This document shows, one piece after another, positions 37,920 through 50,458 of a stretch of DNA of 64,000 nucleotides. The notes beneath the pieces are model-generated. The model made no database searches. It was not told the origin of the DNA and saw nothing but the letters and a program-made list of their open reading frames with translations. Source of the DNA: Antedon mediterranea (taxonomy: Eukaryota; Echinodermata; Crinoidea; Comatulida; Antedonidae); contig NC_092677.1 in assembly GCF_964355755.1 (NCBI RefSeq), positions 7,817,001 through 7,881,000 on the forward strand. Reading direction: 5' to 3'. A program made the position numbers and the translations under genes. Numbering within the stretch: the first letter of the stretch is position 1; every line of letters begins with the position of its first letter.

Positions 37920-39420
37920 CATGATACTAATTTCATGTTCCCATTTGGGAATGGTAATAGGGAAAACAAATGTGCCATCAATTAGACTTGAATATATCTT
38001 TTATATCTTTAATTTTAAAATCCTGCTTAGGCCTACACTATATTCATCTGGATTTAATTCAACACTATTTTCTTTAACATTTTTTTATCAAATCCAGCCA
38101 ACATTTAGGAATAGCTTGTATAAATGTAGCATATTCACTAATCCAGTTTTTTTTACTTCTAACTGTAACAGAATTTCACCTGGGTACATATGACATTTGA
38201 CTAAATCATTAATTTGATTAAAAACTCCACATTTTATAAACGAAGCTTTGTTTTTAAATACAATTTCCTTATTTCCCCATAGGTTTTCTTGCATAACATC
38301 ATTATATGATGTTACACTATGGCATCTTATTTAAAAAATAACTGCACTTATTATTATTCAAATTTGACATGTTCAATACTATAAATTCATTTCCCATCTT
38401 ATTTATGTAATACAAAGGAAGTATTTTCCATTTTACATGCTTTCTACAAAGAATTTACCCATGAGATTTTGAGAGCTTTCACTTGAATAGAAAAATCAGA
38501 CATATTAATGCCACCATTAACTATTTTACCTTAATGTTTTCCTTTTTATTTTTTCCTTTTTTCCATTCCAGAGAAATTCATAAGATTATTGTGTTATCCT
38601 TTTAACAACACTTTCTGGAACATCATTTATAGATGCATTGTAAAGTAATTGAGCTAAAGCTAAACTATTATTTTCCCAAATACTGTAAGGTTCCTTCCTG
38701 CCTTTCCATATATTCAACAACTTTTCAAAATGTGTTAACTTTTTGTCCTAATTTAATTCTTTGCACAATTCTGTATCATATCCAAAGTAGATTCATAAGA
38801 TCTTTATTAGATGAATGACACAGTTTAAGTTATATGGTTTATCACTTGTATATCTATTCTTACCAATCCACATAGCAATTGTTTGTTTTTATTTAAACTT
38901 AAACCAGATACTTCACAGAAATCACTTAGATTGAATAGACCTCTTTCTATATTCTTTTTCATTTCCTGTAAATAAGACTGTATTGTCTTCAAGTTGTGCT
39001 ATACGCACTTCATTTTTAATAGGACTAGGCAGCATAATTCCTTGATAGTTTAGATCGTTTCTTATATTATTCGCCATCATTTCTACCACCAATAGAAATA
39101 GTAATGCTGACAAGGGGCAGCCCTGTCGTATTCCACATTTCATTTCAAAATTGCGGATATCAAACCATGTTAACAATGACATATTCTGTTACCCAACTAA
39201 AAAATGACTGGACAAAATTAAACTTTCTAACACTTTAAACATAAATTCTCTACTAACAGAGTTAATTTCTTTTTTGAAATCCAGTGACAAAAAGGACCCT
39301 TCAATATCTTTTTCAACAGTATAATATAGGAGATCATTGATTAGCCAGCAAAATGCCCTTTGACTTAACCTTTATGATCACTATTTATAACAGAATGAAT
39401 AACCCTATGCAATCTATTAC
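37920..39420 (-). mobile_element. decayed Tx1/L1-like LINE, reverse transcriptase and C-terminal part
   Basis: Minus-strand fragments are in the order expected of an L1-superfamily ORF2. They are DFKKEINSVSREFMFKVLES (about 39290-39230), GIRQGCPLSALLFLLVVEMM (about 39140), RIAQLEDNTVLFTGNE where the catalytic ADD has become EDN (about 38980), then GGINMSDFSIQVKALKISWV (about 38500) and LWGNKEIVFKNKASF (about 38290). Many stops and shifts make it a dead copy. Confidence 0.8.
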
Positions 39421-39943
39421 TAAGGATATGTATTAACCCTTTGAAGATGCGAGGTTTCTACCCCAAGTGACTAAGGCTAAATAAGGTATATTTAATGGGT
39501 TTAGGATTTAGGATTTTTATGACTAACTTTCTGCAATTGTTGGTTTTATTGTTATGTGAAATGTTTTGGGCCTTTCGAAAAATTTCATTCTTTTTTTGGA
39601 CCTAGGTCAAAGATTAAATGCTCAAAAAGTGCAATTCAGTGACCCCAAAAAGTCAACCTGTACATATACGGGCCTCGCATACTGGGACACTAAGTTACCC
39701 CATATGCATTATTATCTTTTTTCGTATTAGGTTAGGAACTATAGAGGGCGTGCATCCATACATGAATATTCATGATGTGACGGAAAACTTGGAAATAGTT
39801 TATACGCGGTGATAATCAAACACCCAAACACTCAATAACCATCATGTAGCTGCGTGTTAGTAATATAATCTTGTTAATAAGTACAGGCCTAGCTAGGCCT
39901 AATGATAAATATTAAATTGTAATAATATGAAAAGAGAGAAATA
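39421..39943. other. intergenic, no gene recognised
   Basis: No coding signal found. The 64-codon open frame at 39618-39812 has no recognisable family. AT-rich, with TAGGCCTA words near 39889. Confidence 0.4.
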
Positions 39944-40190
39944 AATATATGGCCCCATCAGGATTTGAACCAGAGACATACCATGCAGATTCTCTACCAA
40001 CTGAGCTACAAGGCTTGGATGTGCAACTCGCCAATTCAATTCTTTTACATTCTTAATTTAATTGTTGAGTTGCTTTTCATGAGCATACAATGCAGAAAGA
40101 ATTTGGGGCCCTGTAGATCAATCGGTAGAGCATTCACACGGTATGTTGAAGGTCTCTGGTTCAAATCCTGATGTGGGGCCATATATTTAT
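39944..40190. repeat. inverted pair of tRNA-like sequences
   Basis: On the minus strand (about 40020-39950) GCCTTGTAGCTCAGTTGGTA (box A) and CTGGTTCAAATCCTGATG (box B) occur. On the plus strand (about 40108-40186) CCCTGTAGATCAATCGGTAG and the same box B occur. The outer ends AAATAAATATATGGCCCC and GGGGCCATATATTTATT are inverted copies of each other. Anticodon stems do not fold properly, so functional tRNAs are unlikely. Confidence 0.75.
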
Positions 40191-40817
40191 TTTCTCACTT
40201 TTTGAATAAAACCTTTACATATGATTGGGATGGTTCCATACCAAATTCTTAAACATTCTAGATTCAAACTTACTTGATTGAAAGAAATTAATATTTCTTT
40301 TTTGATTAGATTGTATTTTAGAATGCATATTTCAGTTCTCAATTATTTTTAACGGTGTTTTCTTTGACACTGAAAGAGAAAATGAAATATCGAACATGTG
40401 AATATGTGAAGGACTGTTGCAATGCATACCCTTTTCTTGGAAATTTGTGAAAATGAGATATCTTCATCCTTAGATGCTGGTGTCAAGAACTTTTGTTATC
40501 TTTTTCGATTCTATCCTCGAGTTCCTCTTGTAATCCTGTGTTATAATAAAAGTTATGATATTTCAGGTTTAAATTCATTAAAAAAAAATTTGTGTTGGCC
40601 ACATTTTGGTTAAATTACAAAAATGAGTAGGTCGGTAGGAAAAGTTTTTTTTTTTTTTTCAGACCAAAAATGTGTTGCCGGCAAAATAATAAACAATTTA
40701 CACAAATGATACAAAAAGACTTTTAAAAACACTTTTCATAGCACCCTAGGCTCATGCTAGCTATAACATCTTGTTTCAACAAAGTTTAAAAAATAAATGT
40801 TATTGTTTATTAAATAT

Positions 40818-41499
40818 TACCGTACTGACGCGGGTATAAGCCCACCCCCCTCGAACATGAAATCACGTCAAGTTTGGGGGGTGGGCTTATACCCGAGGAT
40901 CCAAAAATGCAGATCGTCAAAAACAGCACATGTACACTACTGTGTATTCCACCATGCGAGCGAGCGCCCTCACGTGTACGACGTTGCCTCTAATTAATAC
41001 ACAAGGTGTAGAGTGTCGGAAAATTAAGCTTATAGTTCGTGTAATTTATCGTAGAATATCTTATTTTACTGTAAACATCAATTTAACAAGAATTTATCAA
41101 GCAGAAAAGCAAGTATACAATGTTCGTTAAATAGAAATGTACCAAAGAAATTTAATAAGCTTGTTTATGGCAGCCGATCCCAAATAGTGGTTTTCCGTTT
41201 TGGCGACTTGTAGCGTCGTGTGTGAAGCGATCTTCGACCGCGATGGAGTGTAAACAAAACAGGACCGCTAGGCCTCATATGGCCTAGCGTATATTAGCCT
41301 AGCTTGGTTATGATCAAAGGTAGGTGTATTCGGTGTATGGACGTCGCCAAATACAAAATAATGCATTACGACATACACTGTAGATCTTCGAATTAATGGG
41401 TGGGCTTATACCCGAGTTCCTCATTTTTCATGAAAATTAGTCAAAAGTCGGGGGTGGGCTTATACCCGAGTATGGACTTATACCCGCGTCAGTACGGTA
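40818..41499. mobile_element. 682-bp TIR element, TA...TA ends
   Basis: Termini TACCGTACTGACGCGGGTAT and TATACCCGCGTCAGTACGGTA are perfect inverses. GGGTGGGCTTATACCCGAG is repeated inside, next to both ends (about 40879 and 41400). The small open frames do not show a transposase, so it appears to be non-autonomous. TA at both tips would fit a Tc1/mariner-type target site. Related to the element at 12213-12463. Confidence 0.85.
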
Positions 41500-41503
41500 C
41501 ATA

Positions 41504-42950
41504 TAAAATGTAAATTAAATATAAAAATATAAATAGTTTTAACTAGGCCTACACATGACGGTCATTCCTTACCAACTCATAGTCATAGATTTTTTGGCAC
41601 ACTGGTACTAGGCCTAGTTATTTTATATTATTTTATCAACATTGTTTACAACAATACTGGGCAGAGGTCTACATTTAATTAATATATATTTTAAGAATAT
41701 AATGTACAATATAATATTAATTTGTAATCAGGCCAAAACATTTTTATTGTGTTGTCCATGCCCGACCGACCCTAAACTGATGAAAATGAAGGTTGGCTTT
41801 TTTTTGGCGAGCCAAACGGCAATTGTGAAACCAAAAAAATATTGTCTTATTTGCCAAATTGGCGAATATATTTCACCTCCGCCGTACGTGTAAAAAAGAA
41901 GCGTGCAACCAACCGTGAATCAAGCATGTGATAACCGGAATACGCGATTATCAATTTTGGGGGGATCTAAGTTTTAACAAAATAAATGTTTCATTACACA
42001 GTGGTTGAGACACGTTTTTAATAGTTAATAATCACATTTTGAAACACCCTGATCATAATTAATGGACTCTACCAATGTTGATCTGCTGCAAAGAACAACA
42101 GATTGTACATCGCACGAGGTTGTTGAGGCGGTGGTTTTACTGTACAGTACTACAGTACGATCCGATTACAAACTTGTAAAATTATTTCAAAGCCATGGAT
42201 TCGCCAAGCAAGTAGGCCTATACGTTTAATAAAAAATTACCTAAGATTGTTTATATTCCGATAATCCACTCATTCCGGCATGCACGCAGGCCTCTAGCCT
42301 AGGCCTACTCCTAGATCGATTGACTGGACTGGATCCCCTCTACAGTGCTCTTACTTTTGCTGCCACTTCACTGGCTTTGTTTGGTTGTTACTAGCAACAG
42401 GCTTAGCCGTAGTAGCAGGAAACATTCGATCGAATGTATACATATTTTTTCTCCTAAGAATAATTTTCTTAATCAACTGTTTCCTGAGTATTGTATAACA
42501 ACGTTTACTTACTGCTTTTTTTCTTTACTGTGTTTTAATAATAAATAATTTAATATTTTTATAACTGATTTCATGTAGAGCGACCTGCAGCCTTCCACCA
42601 TAATGTTATGTTATACACAAACTGAATTATTATTTACTGCTGTTCAGTCAACACTGGCAATTTTTTGTCTTGCATTTTTCTAAACGGGACTCTGAATCTA
42701 ACAATGTGAATATAATATTTTGTTATTTGAATATTAAAATTATTAAAGCAGTATTAAGTTCAGCTGTTATCTTTCAGATTTGATGGTCTATGGTTATCCT
42801 GTCCCTGTGAAGACACTTTTACAGCTTCCGGAAGTTGTTTGTTCATGTTCCGAAGATGGTTTTTCCTGGTGTTTCATTTAGTTATGATTACAATTTTTAT
42901 TTATTTTTTTATTAATTTTTATCCCTCACCCCTCCACACCAAAAAAAATT
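41504..42950. other. intergenic, no gene recognised
   Basis: AT-rich, with a somewhat GC-richer stretch at 42240-42430. No exon with a recognisable domain was found. From about 42780 the sequence begins to resemble parts of the duplicated minisatellite locus downstream (ATGTTCCGAAGATGG versus ATGTTCCGGCATAGATG at 44229). Confidence 0.4.
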
Positions 42951-43560
42951 CACAATACATTGAAAATAAGTACACATGTAGAAAAATGTGTCTGCATGTT
43001 TACTACATTACATCATCAAAATACATTGAAAATAAATAAATATTTTAAAATGTGTATGTGTGTTTATTTCGTTACATCATCACAATATATTGAGAATAAA
43101 TAAATATCGAAAAATGTGTCCATGTGTTTGTTTCATTATATCATTATATCAATCAATATCAATATATATTAATAATAATAACAAGGAGCCTGTGTTTTTA
43201 TATATGAAATTCCTTATAATCAAAATAATTCCTAAAAATTTAAATTTTTGTTACCCTTAAATCATGTTATATTGTATTATAAACAGCATTTTAATTCACT
43301 TATATGTATGTTAATACAAATAATGTTAATTTGCTTGTTGTGCTTGGTTGTAACAAAATTGTTTTCAATTCAATTGGTATTTATATTAATTTTAAATAAT
43401 CAAAAATATCTGTGTTTAATATCTTGTACTATGCTAAAAGCATTCTATTTCACTATTGTATGTATGTAAATTTTAAATAGTGTTAATTATTATTGGTTAA
43501 ATTTTTGTTTACTGTTCTTAAAAAAATGTATATTCACTATTGTATGTATGTATGGTAATT
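42950..43560. repeat. upstream copy of a duplicated segment flanking the minisatellites
   Basis: It starts with three to four minisatellite units (AATAAATAAATATTTTAAAATGTG and relatives) and continues with unique DNA. That DNA recurs at 47590-48115 in the same order: TATATGAAATTCCTTATAAT, ATAAACAGCATTTTAATTCA, ACTATGCTAAAAGCATTCTA. A direct duplication. Confidence 0.85.
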
Positions 43561-44045
43561 TTAAATAATGTTAATTATAATTGGTTTAATTGTGCATTCT
43601 CTGCTTAAAAATGTATTTTAATTTACTATTGTGTATGTATGTTAATTTAAAATAATGTTAAATTATAATTGGTTTAATTGTGCATTCTCTGCTTAAAAAT
43701 GTATTTTAATTTACTATTGTGTATGTATGTTAATTTAAAATAATGTTAAATTATAATTGGTTTAATTGTGCATTCTCTGCTTAAAAATGTATTTTAATTT
43801 ACTATTGTGTATGTATGTTAATTTTAAATAATGTTAAATTATTATTGGTTTAATTGTGCATAAAAATGTATTTTAATTTACTATTGTGTATGTATGTTAA
43901 TTTAAAATAATGTTAAATTATTATTGGTTTAATTGTGCATTCTCTGCTTAAAAATGTATTTTAATTTACTATTGTGTATGTATGTTAATTTAAAATAATG
44001 TTAAATTATTATTGGTTTAATTGTGTTATACTTGCTCTAAAAAAT
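43500..44045. repeat. 88-bp minisatellite, about six units
   Basis: Units contain TTGTGCATTCTCTGCTTAAA and TTTACTATTGTGTATGTATG. Starts at 43591, 43679 and 43767 give an 88-bp period; one later unit has an internal deletion (about 43855). Strongly AT-rich, non-coding. Confidence 0.9.
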
Positions 44046-44634
44046 CTTTTTAATTCACTTTGTATGTATGTTTTAAATAATGTTAAAAAATCTATTTCAT
44101 TTTATACAGTACTGTAAAACTCCTGCACATTCTGCTATTTATGCAAAGGTACTGACTATGGGCAAGAAACTTTTATCATTTCAGATTTACAGTTTTGTTT
44201 GGTATAACTGCAGATGGTTTTTTTTTTCATGTTCCGGCATAGATGTTTATTTTTCTATTTGAAGACATCCAAGTAAGACCTAATTAATAAACCAATCAAA
44301 ACTAACATATAGATATTGAAAATCTATATCTATGTGTTGGTTTGTGGTTATTCCTTTACAGATTGACTTAAGTTGTTACTTATATAATATATTATAATCT
44401 ATATCATAAAATATGTGCATTAGTATTATAGGCTATGATAATTGGGTAAGTATATTGATACAGGTATGTGTTTTTTGTTTATAAACTACCTACATGAATT
44501 TACATAGGTTAGTTTTCATACCTCTTTGAAATATATTTTTTTATGTAATTTCTACTCATTCATACCCTTTCAGTGTTCTGGTCTGATGTTTGTCAGTATG
44601 TTCCTGCCTAGATGTTGATTTTTTTCTTTACGAT

Positions 44635-47600
44635 CCAGTCTGTGTTTATTTCAATACATCATCAAAAAATATTGAGAATAAGTAAATATGGAAAATGTGT
44701 CTGTGTTTATTTCAATACATCATCAAAAAATATTGAGAATAAATAAATATTGAAAATGTGTCTGTGTTTATTTCAATACATCATCACAATGCATTGAGAA
44801 TAAATAAATATTGAAAATGTGTCTGTGTTTATTTCAATACATCATCACAATGCATTGAGAATAAATAAATATTGAAAAACGTGTCTGTGTGTTTATTTCA
44901 ATACATCATCCAAATACATTGAGAATAAATAAATATTGAAAAATGTTTCTGTGTGTTTATTTCATTACATCAAAATACATTGAGAAAAAATAAATATTGA
45001 AAAATGTGTCTGTGTTAATATTTCAATACATCATCCAAATATATCAAGAATAAATATATTTTGAAAAATGTGTCTGTTTATTTCCATAGATCATCACCAA
45101 TACATTGAGAATAAATAAATATTGAAAAATGTTTCTGTGTGTTTATTTCATTACATCAAAATACATTGAGAAAAAATAAATATTGAAAAATGTGTCTGTG
45201 TGTTTATTTCAATACATCATTTACAAAACATTGAGAAGAAATAAATATTGAAAAATGTGTCTGTGTTTTATTTCAATACATCATTCACAATACATTGAAA
45301 ATAAATAAATATTGAACAATTTGTCTGTGTGTTTATTTCAATACATTATCTAAAAATATTGAGAAAAAATAAATATTGAAAAATGTGTCTGTGTGTTTAT
45401 TTCAATACATCATTCAATAAATAAATATTGAAAAATGTGTCTGAGTGTTTATTTCAATACATCATCACAATACATTAGGAATAAATAAATATTGAAAAAT
45501 GTGTCTCTGTTTATTTCAATACATCATTCACAATACATTGAGAAGAAATAAATATTGAAAATTGTGTCTGTGTGTTTATTTCAATACACCATCAAAAAAT
45601 ATTTAGAATAAATAAATATTATAAAAATGTGTCTGTGTGTTTATTTCAATACATCAAAATATTTTGAGAATAATATATATTGAAAAAGGTGTCTGTTTGT
45701 TTACTTCAATACATCATTCACAACACATTGAGAATAAATAAATATTGAAAAATGTGTCTGTGTGTTTATTTCAATACATCATCACAATGCATTGAGAATA
45801 AATAAATATTGAAAAAATGTGTCTGTGTGTTTATTTCAATACATCATTCACAATGCATTGAAAATAAATAAATATTGAAAAACGTGTGTGTGTTTATTTC
45901 AATGAGACATGTTTACGCCAAGTTTGTACTTTCCCGAAACCATGAAATACCGGAATGGTGTCCGGTGGGGGATAGTTTCACCATGTAGTTTAAGTTCTAT
46001 TTATTTGTTGTTAGCCGAAATTGTTCAATTCATTTCAAAATAAATGTTTTTTTTATATATTTACAAATGACAATAAATTTACTTACTTACTCATTCACAA
46101 AACATTGAAAAAGTGAATAAATATTGAAAAATGTGTCTCTGTTTATTTCAATACATCATTCACAATACATTGAAAATAAATAAATATTGAAAAATGTGTC
46201 TGTGTTTTATTTCAATACATCATTCACAATACATTGAAAATAAATAAATATTGAAAAATGTGTCTGTGTTTATTTCAATACATCATTCACAATACATTGA
46301 AAATAAATAAATATTGAAAAATGTGTCTGTGTTTTATTTCAATACATCATTCACAATACATTGAAAATAAATAAATATTGAAAAATGTGTCTGTGTTTTA
46401 TTTCAATACATCATCACAATACATTTGGAATAAATAAATATTGAAAAATGTGTCTCTGTTTATTTCAATACATCATTCACAATACATTGAGAATAAATAA
46501 ATATTGAAAAGTGTGTCTGTGTGTTTATTTCAATACAACTATAACAAAATATTGAGAATAAATAAATATTTAAAAGTGTGTCTGTGTGTTTATTTCAATA
46601 CATCATTCACAAAACATTCAGAATAAATAAATATTGAAAAATGTGTCTGTGTTTATTTCAATACATCATCACAATGCATTGAGGATAAATAAATATTGAA
46701 AAAAATGTGTCTGTGTGTTTATTTAAATACAACTATCAGAATGCATTGAGAATAAATAAATATTGAAAAAATGTGTCTGTGTGTTTATTTCAATACATCA
46801 AAATATATTGAGAATAAATATATATTGAAAAATGTGTCTGTGTTTTTATTTCAATACATCATCACAATGCATTGAGAATAAATAAATATTGAAAAATGTG
46901 TCTGTGTGTTTATTTCAATACATCATCACAATACATTGAAAATAAATAAATATTGAAAAGTGTGTCTGTGTGTTTATTTCAATACATCATCACAATGCAT
47001 TGAGAATAAATAAATATTGAAAAATGTGTCTGTGTGTTTATTTCAATACAACTATCACAATGCATTGAGAATAAATAAATATTGAAAAAATGTGTCTGTG
47101 TGTTTATTTCAATACATCAAAATATATTGAGAATAAATATATATTGAAAAATGTGTCTGTGTTTTTATTTCAATACATCATCACAATGCATTGAGAATAA
47201 ATAAATATTGAAAAATGTGTCTGTGTGTTTATTTCAATACATCATCACAATACATTGAAAATAAATAAATATTGAAAAGTGTGTCTGTGTGTTTATTTCA
47301 ATACATCATCACAATGCATTGAGAATAAATAAATATTGAAAAATGTGTCTGTGTGTTTATTTCAATACATCATTCACAAAACATTGAGAATAAATAAATA
47401 TGGAAAAGTGTGTCTGTGTTTATTTCAATACAAATATAACAAAATATTGAGAATAAATAAATATTTAAAAACGTGTCTGTGTTTATTTCAATACATCATT
47501 CACAATACATTGAGAATAAATAAATATTGAAAAATGTGTCTGTGTTTATTTCAATACATCATCAACAAATATTGAGAACAAATAAATATTGAAAAATGTG

Positions 47601-47640
47601 TATGTATGTTTATTTCATTACATCGTCACAATATATTGAG
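44635..47640. repeat. 64-bp minisatellite, about 45 units, 3 kb
   Basis: Units of the type TGTGTCTGTGTGTTTATTTC + AATACATCATCACAATGCAT + TGAGAATAAATAAATATTGA. The usual period is 64 bp (46897, 46961, 47025), with 57-66 bp variants. Each unit carries AATAAA on the plus strand. A higher-order period of about 318 bp is visible between 46700 and 47340. A 187-bp foreign segment interrupts it at 45904-46090. Confidence 0.95.
45904..46090 (+). mobile_element. retroposon 3' end inserted in the minisatellite
   Basis: GAGACATGTTTACGCCAAGT to GACAATAAATTTACTTACTTACT is unlike the surrounding units and ends in a (TTAC)n tail, as LINE 3' ends do. It has no coding content. Confidence 0.65.
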
Positions 47641-48115
47641 AATAAATAAATGTTGAAAAATGTGTATGTGTGTTTATTTCATTATATCAATCAATATCAA
47701 TATACATTATTAATAAAATCTGAACATGGAACCTGTGTTTTTATATATGAAATTCCTTATAATCAAAATATTTCCTTAAAATTAAAATTGTTGTTACCTT
47801 TAAATCATGTTATATTATATGTTATAAACAGCATTTTAATTCACTTATATGTATGTTAATACTAAATAATGTTAGTATGCTTGGTTGTAACAAAATTGTT
47901 TTCAATTCAATTGGTATTTATATTTATTTTAAATAACTAAAAATATCTGTTTAATATCTTGTACTATGCTAAAAGCATTCTATTTCACTATAGTATGTAT
48001 GTAAATTTTAAATAGTGTTAATTATTATTGGTTTAATTTCTGTATACTGTTTAAAAAAAATGTATATTTACTATTGTATGTATGTATGTATGTTAATTTT
48101 AAATGTTAAATTATA
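47590..48115. repeat. downstream copy of the duplicated flank
   Basis: Same unique order as 43030-43560: TATATGAAATTCCTTATAAT, ATAAACAGCATTTTAATTCA, GCTTGGTTGTAACAAAATTG, ACTATGCTAAAAGCATTCTA. Similarity resumes further on: 48440-48560 (CAGATTGGCATCGGTGTGTT ... CAAGTAAGAC) matches 44180-44280. Confidence 0.85.
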
Positions 48116-48619
48116 GGTTTAATATTTTATTTCGGTGACTATAAATATTGTGAACTGTCCGTCAATGCAATTTGAGGACAGTGTTGATTATATTGTGCAT
48201 ATAGGCCTTGTTAAGATTTTACTACAATTATAACTAAATAAGTTATTTCAATTAGTCTAGGTAGTTAATTTAGATTACAATGTAAAAGTGAGTGGAGGGA
48301 GTGGTGAGTATTTGTATTTAGACATCATCTTCAATAAACTGATTTCCAAACTTTCTTAAAGCAAAAACCATTTGCTGACGCCTTTCTCAATTTTAAAAAT
48401 CACAAAAAAATATGTATATATGTATTAACGCGCCCTCTGTGGGAAAGATACTTTCATCGTTTCAGATTGGCATCGGTGTGTTCCAACCTAGATGTGTTTT
48501 TTTTTTGGTTTGTAGCTTCTGGACTAGATGTTTGAGTTTGTATGACTGCGTTCAAGTAAGACTAACAAAACTAGGAACTGAAAATATTTTTTGAAAATAA
48601 TTATGTTATTCCTCTTTTT

Positions 48620-49460
48620 TCTTTAAAGGTACAAATGCCAGAGCAGAGTGTACATAAATGAGGTATGTGTTTATTGGTAAGTTTATTTATGGTAAGTATT
48701 GATTACGGTAAGTTAGAAATGTTCATTATTCTACTATATGTTTTTTCTCCAGTATCTGTATTAGATCTTGATGATTTTGGTGTTTGTTTCAATCATATCA
48801 AGATGGTAGGAGTCCTGAAGAATTGCGATGGCTAACCATGAGACAACCAATATGCTACACTGCAACTTGTCATTTAAAGTTGGGTACCAATCACAGGTAA
48901 TGATGTGTACAGTCATAACTACAGTATTTTTTTCCCAGCACTCTCCAGCAGATTTTTGCTGTACCAATGCCATATTCAATTAGAAATGGGGATGTATTCA
49001 GAATAAGTGTGTAGACATTGCAAGGTAAGTATAAAGTGTACTGATCTAGTATTTGTTTTCCTCAAGCTTTCTTTTTAGGTCTTGGTATAGTTTGTTTGTT
49101 GTGCTACTTGGATCAACAGGGCAAGTCCCAGAGATTAACAGAAGAATGGAGCTCATTGGAGATAATGTCAGATTTCAGGGTTGCAAAAACCGCGAGTATT
49201 ATAATAATAATTATTATCTGTGTACCTCTTTCCAAGCACTCTTTTCAGATGTTTCCACTGTAGGCCTACAGATTGCAGACAAGGTAAATATTGCATTGTT
49301 ATACTATGTCTTCTCCAGCATTCTTATACATGTATTAGGACTGGTGGGTGCCACTCGGATCAACAGGGCAGAAATTCCAGAAAATATCAAGAGGAATTAG
49401 AGATCATGGGCTTACTACAACACAGGATTACAGGATATCACACTGCATGCTAATCTGTAA
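48620..49460 (+). ncRNA. candidate multi-exon non-coding transcript with repeated exon-like units
   Basis: Three related segments start at about 48745, 49052 and 49313. Each follows a pyrimidine-rich acceptor-like word (TTTTTTCTCCAG, TTTCTTTTTAG, GTCTTCTCCAG) and contains related text (CTTGGATCAACAGGGCA / CTCGGATCAACAGGGCA). They end near donor-like words (CACAG/GTAATG 48896, CAAG/GTAAGT 49023, AAG/GTAAAT 49284, CTGTAAGTAG 49452). Frames are not conserved between units, so protein coding is unlikely. Transcription is inferred only. Confidence 0.3.
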
Positions 49461-50458
49461 GTAGACTAATAGTAGATTATTCTAAAATTATCATGGTTTT
49501 TTGTTACCACAATTTTGTAACCTAAATGATGATATTTTCAATATCATTAGCTAATCTGTTTTTTTTATTGAATAAATAAATTGTTTTTACAGGTTTCAGT
49601 AACAACTGTAACCAAAACAATAATGATTTTCATTCATTAACTAAATGTTACTGGTTTTTTTTAAGGTAATACATGGGAAATTGTTTCTCCTTTTTTAAAC
49701 TAATGATAATGTCTTCCTTTTGTTTAATAATTTGATTTTCTAGGTATTTTTAGTCACATGCAAGCTCACTATGTCAGTAAAATTTTATTTTATAGGTTTT
49801 TTTTCTAAATATTTATTTTCTTATACAAATATTTTCAATGTTTTTCTTTGTAATTCTTGATAAATATGGTAATATTTTTGTGGGTAAATATATCGAATGT
49901 TCTTTAAATAATGATTGCTTTTCTAGGTTTTTTATTCATAAAATATGTACTTTTTTATATACTTTCTTATATAGATATACCTACCTTCTCATTTGTCAGG
50001 TCCATGACCGTCTTCTTGCTCCATACTTCACTGTTAATTCTTTTATTCAGAATATGTATTCTATTTTTTAATATTATATCCAACATTCCTTTCCTTCCTT
50101 TCCTTGTTTTACCACTTCATACTATCATAATTTTCAATAGTCCTTCTCTAATTCTATGTCATGCTAACTGATATAGGTTGATTTCCATGATTATTTCTCA
50201 CTTTCTCGATGCCGTTTCGACCTTTTATATAATAATTTTAATAATGTATATACTAATAATAATCTTAAATAATAATAATAATAATAATGACGTACTCAAT
50301 TTTATGAACGAATAATATTGTATTTTGTGTTTTATAATATATAGTTATTTTTCTATACTGTTTGTAATTGTGCCTCTTTTACTTTTAATTATATATGTAT
50401 ATTGATTGTAAACAAACGTTATCAGCCAATGGCTGCTGTTAAATAAATAAAAAAAAAA
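49461..50458. other. T-rich repeat DNA ending in a poly(A) tail
   Basis: TAGGTTTTTT-type words and GATAAATATGGTAATATTTT recur here and at 55920-56440, so the two stretches are related repeats. At 50430-50458 CTGCTGTTAAATAAATAAAA followed by A-run looks like the 3' end of a plus-strand retroposon. Confidence 0.45.

Noticed and set aside
39950-40186. Two functional tRNA genes
   Set aside because: Boxes A and B are good but the anticodon stems and parts of the acceptor stems do not pair, and the two form an inverted repeat.
44635-47640. CRISPR-like array of regularly spaced repeats
   Set aside because: Units are contiguous and similar throughout with no unique spacers, in a eukaryotic context; it is a minisatellite.
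49053-49400. 115-codon open frame MFSSSFLFRSWYSLF...
   Set aside because: It crosses repeated exon-like units whose frame is not conserved between copies; no known domain.
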